Assembly: GCA_964477115.1 (NCBI GenBank)
Contig: CAYZCY010000035.1
Span: 1 to 14,959, forward strand
Direction of reading: 5' to 3'
Origin: RGIG3135 sp964477115
GTDB taxonomy: Bacteria; Actinomycetota; Coriobacteriia; Coriobacteriales; Eggerthellaceae
Length of the DNA stretch: 14,959 bases
The translations under genes and the position numbers were made by a program. Shown here piece after piece: positions 14,719-14,959 of the stretch; position 1 is the first letter of the stretch; every line of letters begins with the position of its first letter. The notes below the pieces were generated by a model. It ran no database searches, was not told the origin of the DNA, and was given only the letters and a program-made list of their open reading frames with translations.

Positions 14719-14959
14719 AGTATGTCGCGGACCTCTTTACGCATCCGGTTTAAACACATGCATATATTTGAATAGAGCGGGGAAGGTGAGCGCTGCCGAG
14801 TATCAAACGTGATGGAATTGTGAATGCGAAAAAACCTGAAAGTAGTCCTTGCATTAGGCCGAAAGCTTGAGTAATATACATAACCCGCGCTTGAGGAGGG
14901 CGCGAGGGCTTGACCTCATGGTTGAGCCAGGTTTCGAATCGCGAAGCCGTCAAGAAAAA
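14719..14959. other. Non-coding tail with three adjacent hairpins
   Basis: No supported gene lies here. Three stems abut: 14884-14890 with 14900-14907 (7 bp, one bulged A); 14907-14915 with 14920-14928 (9 bp, two wobbles, TCAT loop); 14930-14936 with 14942-14948 (7 bp, one wobble). A weak promoter-like pair, TTGCAT (14849-14854) and TAATAT (14872-14877) 17 bases apart, would start transcription at about 14884, the first base of the first stem. A minus-strand frame (14750-14953, TTG start, 67 codons, open to the sequence edge) has no ribosome-binding site in view and is not called as a gene. It could be a structured RNA or a dispersed repeat. Confidence 0.4.

Noticed and set aside
14750..14953. 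Minus-strand gene of 67 codons
   Set aside because: It has a TTG start with no visible ribosome-binding site, is rich in hairpins and lies at the sequence edge. It may be the tail of something longer or part of a repeat, but it is not supported as a gene here.
60..14959. CRISPR array, insertion sequence, phage or toxin-antitoxin genes
   Set aside because: I saw no regularly spaced direct repeats, transposase or integrase motifs, or small toxin-like pairs in the window.

Overview
The window reads as a chromosomal segment of a moderately high-GC actinobacterium. I infer Coriobacteriia (a Collinsella- or Olsenella-like gut lineage) from gene content and codon use; no marker in the window proves it. 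All well-supported genes are on the + strand. One run of exactly 100 N (10074-10173) shows that this is draft sequence with a scaffold gap.

Positions 1-59 hold the end of an upstream transcript, a textbook rho-independent terminator. Positions 60-445 form the control region of an arginine operon: a promoter near 112-140, then a 30-codon leader ORF (215-307) with a good ribosome-binding site and 7 arginine codons among its last 14 codons, then two hairpins (323-349 and 377-404) before argC. This is the most interesting part of the window, because it looks like an arginine-sensing leader peptide.

Positions 446-7792 carry argC-argJ-argB-argD-argG-argH. ArgC, ArgJ, ArgB and ArgD run the cyclic acetyl pathway from glutamate to ornithine, with ArgJ recycling the acetyl group. 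ArgG and ArgH convert citrulline to arginine. The connecting step (argF, ornithine carbamoyltransferase) and the repressor argR, which often sit between argD and argG in actinobacteria, are absent here. A 130-base spacer with a hairpin and a possible ArgR-like box lies in their place.

Positions 7793-8042 hold a strong GC-rich hairpin, further inverted repeats and an extended -10 promoter. A class A penicillin-binding protein follows (8043 into the gap); its acidic tail runs into the gap and its true C-terminus is not visible. After the gap come an extended -10 promoter, a strong hairpin, a small lipoprotein of unknown function (10329-10829) and a large U32-family protein (10882-13350), probably an RNA-hydroxylation enzyme and probably cotranscribed with the lipoprotein. 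tyrS (13423-14634) has its own extended -10 promoter and ends at a clear terminator.

The last 240 bases contain no convincing gene. They hold three back-to-back hairpins (14884-14948) next to the sequence end and may be a repeat or a structured RNA.
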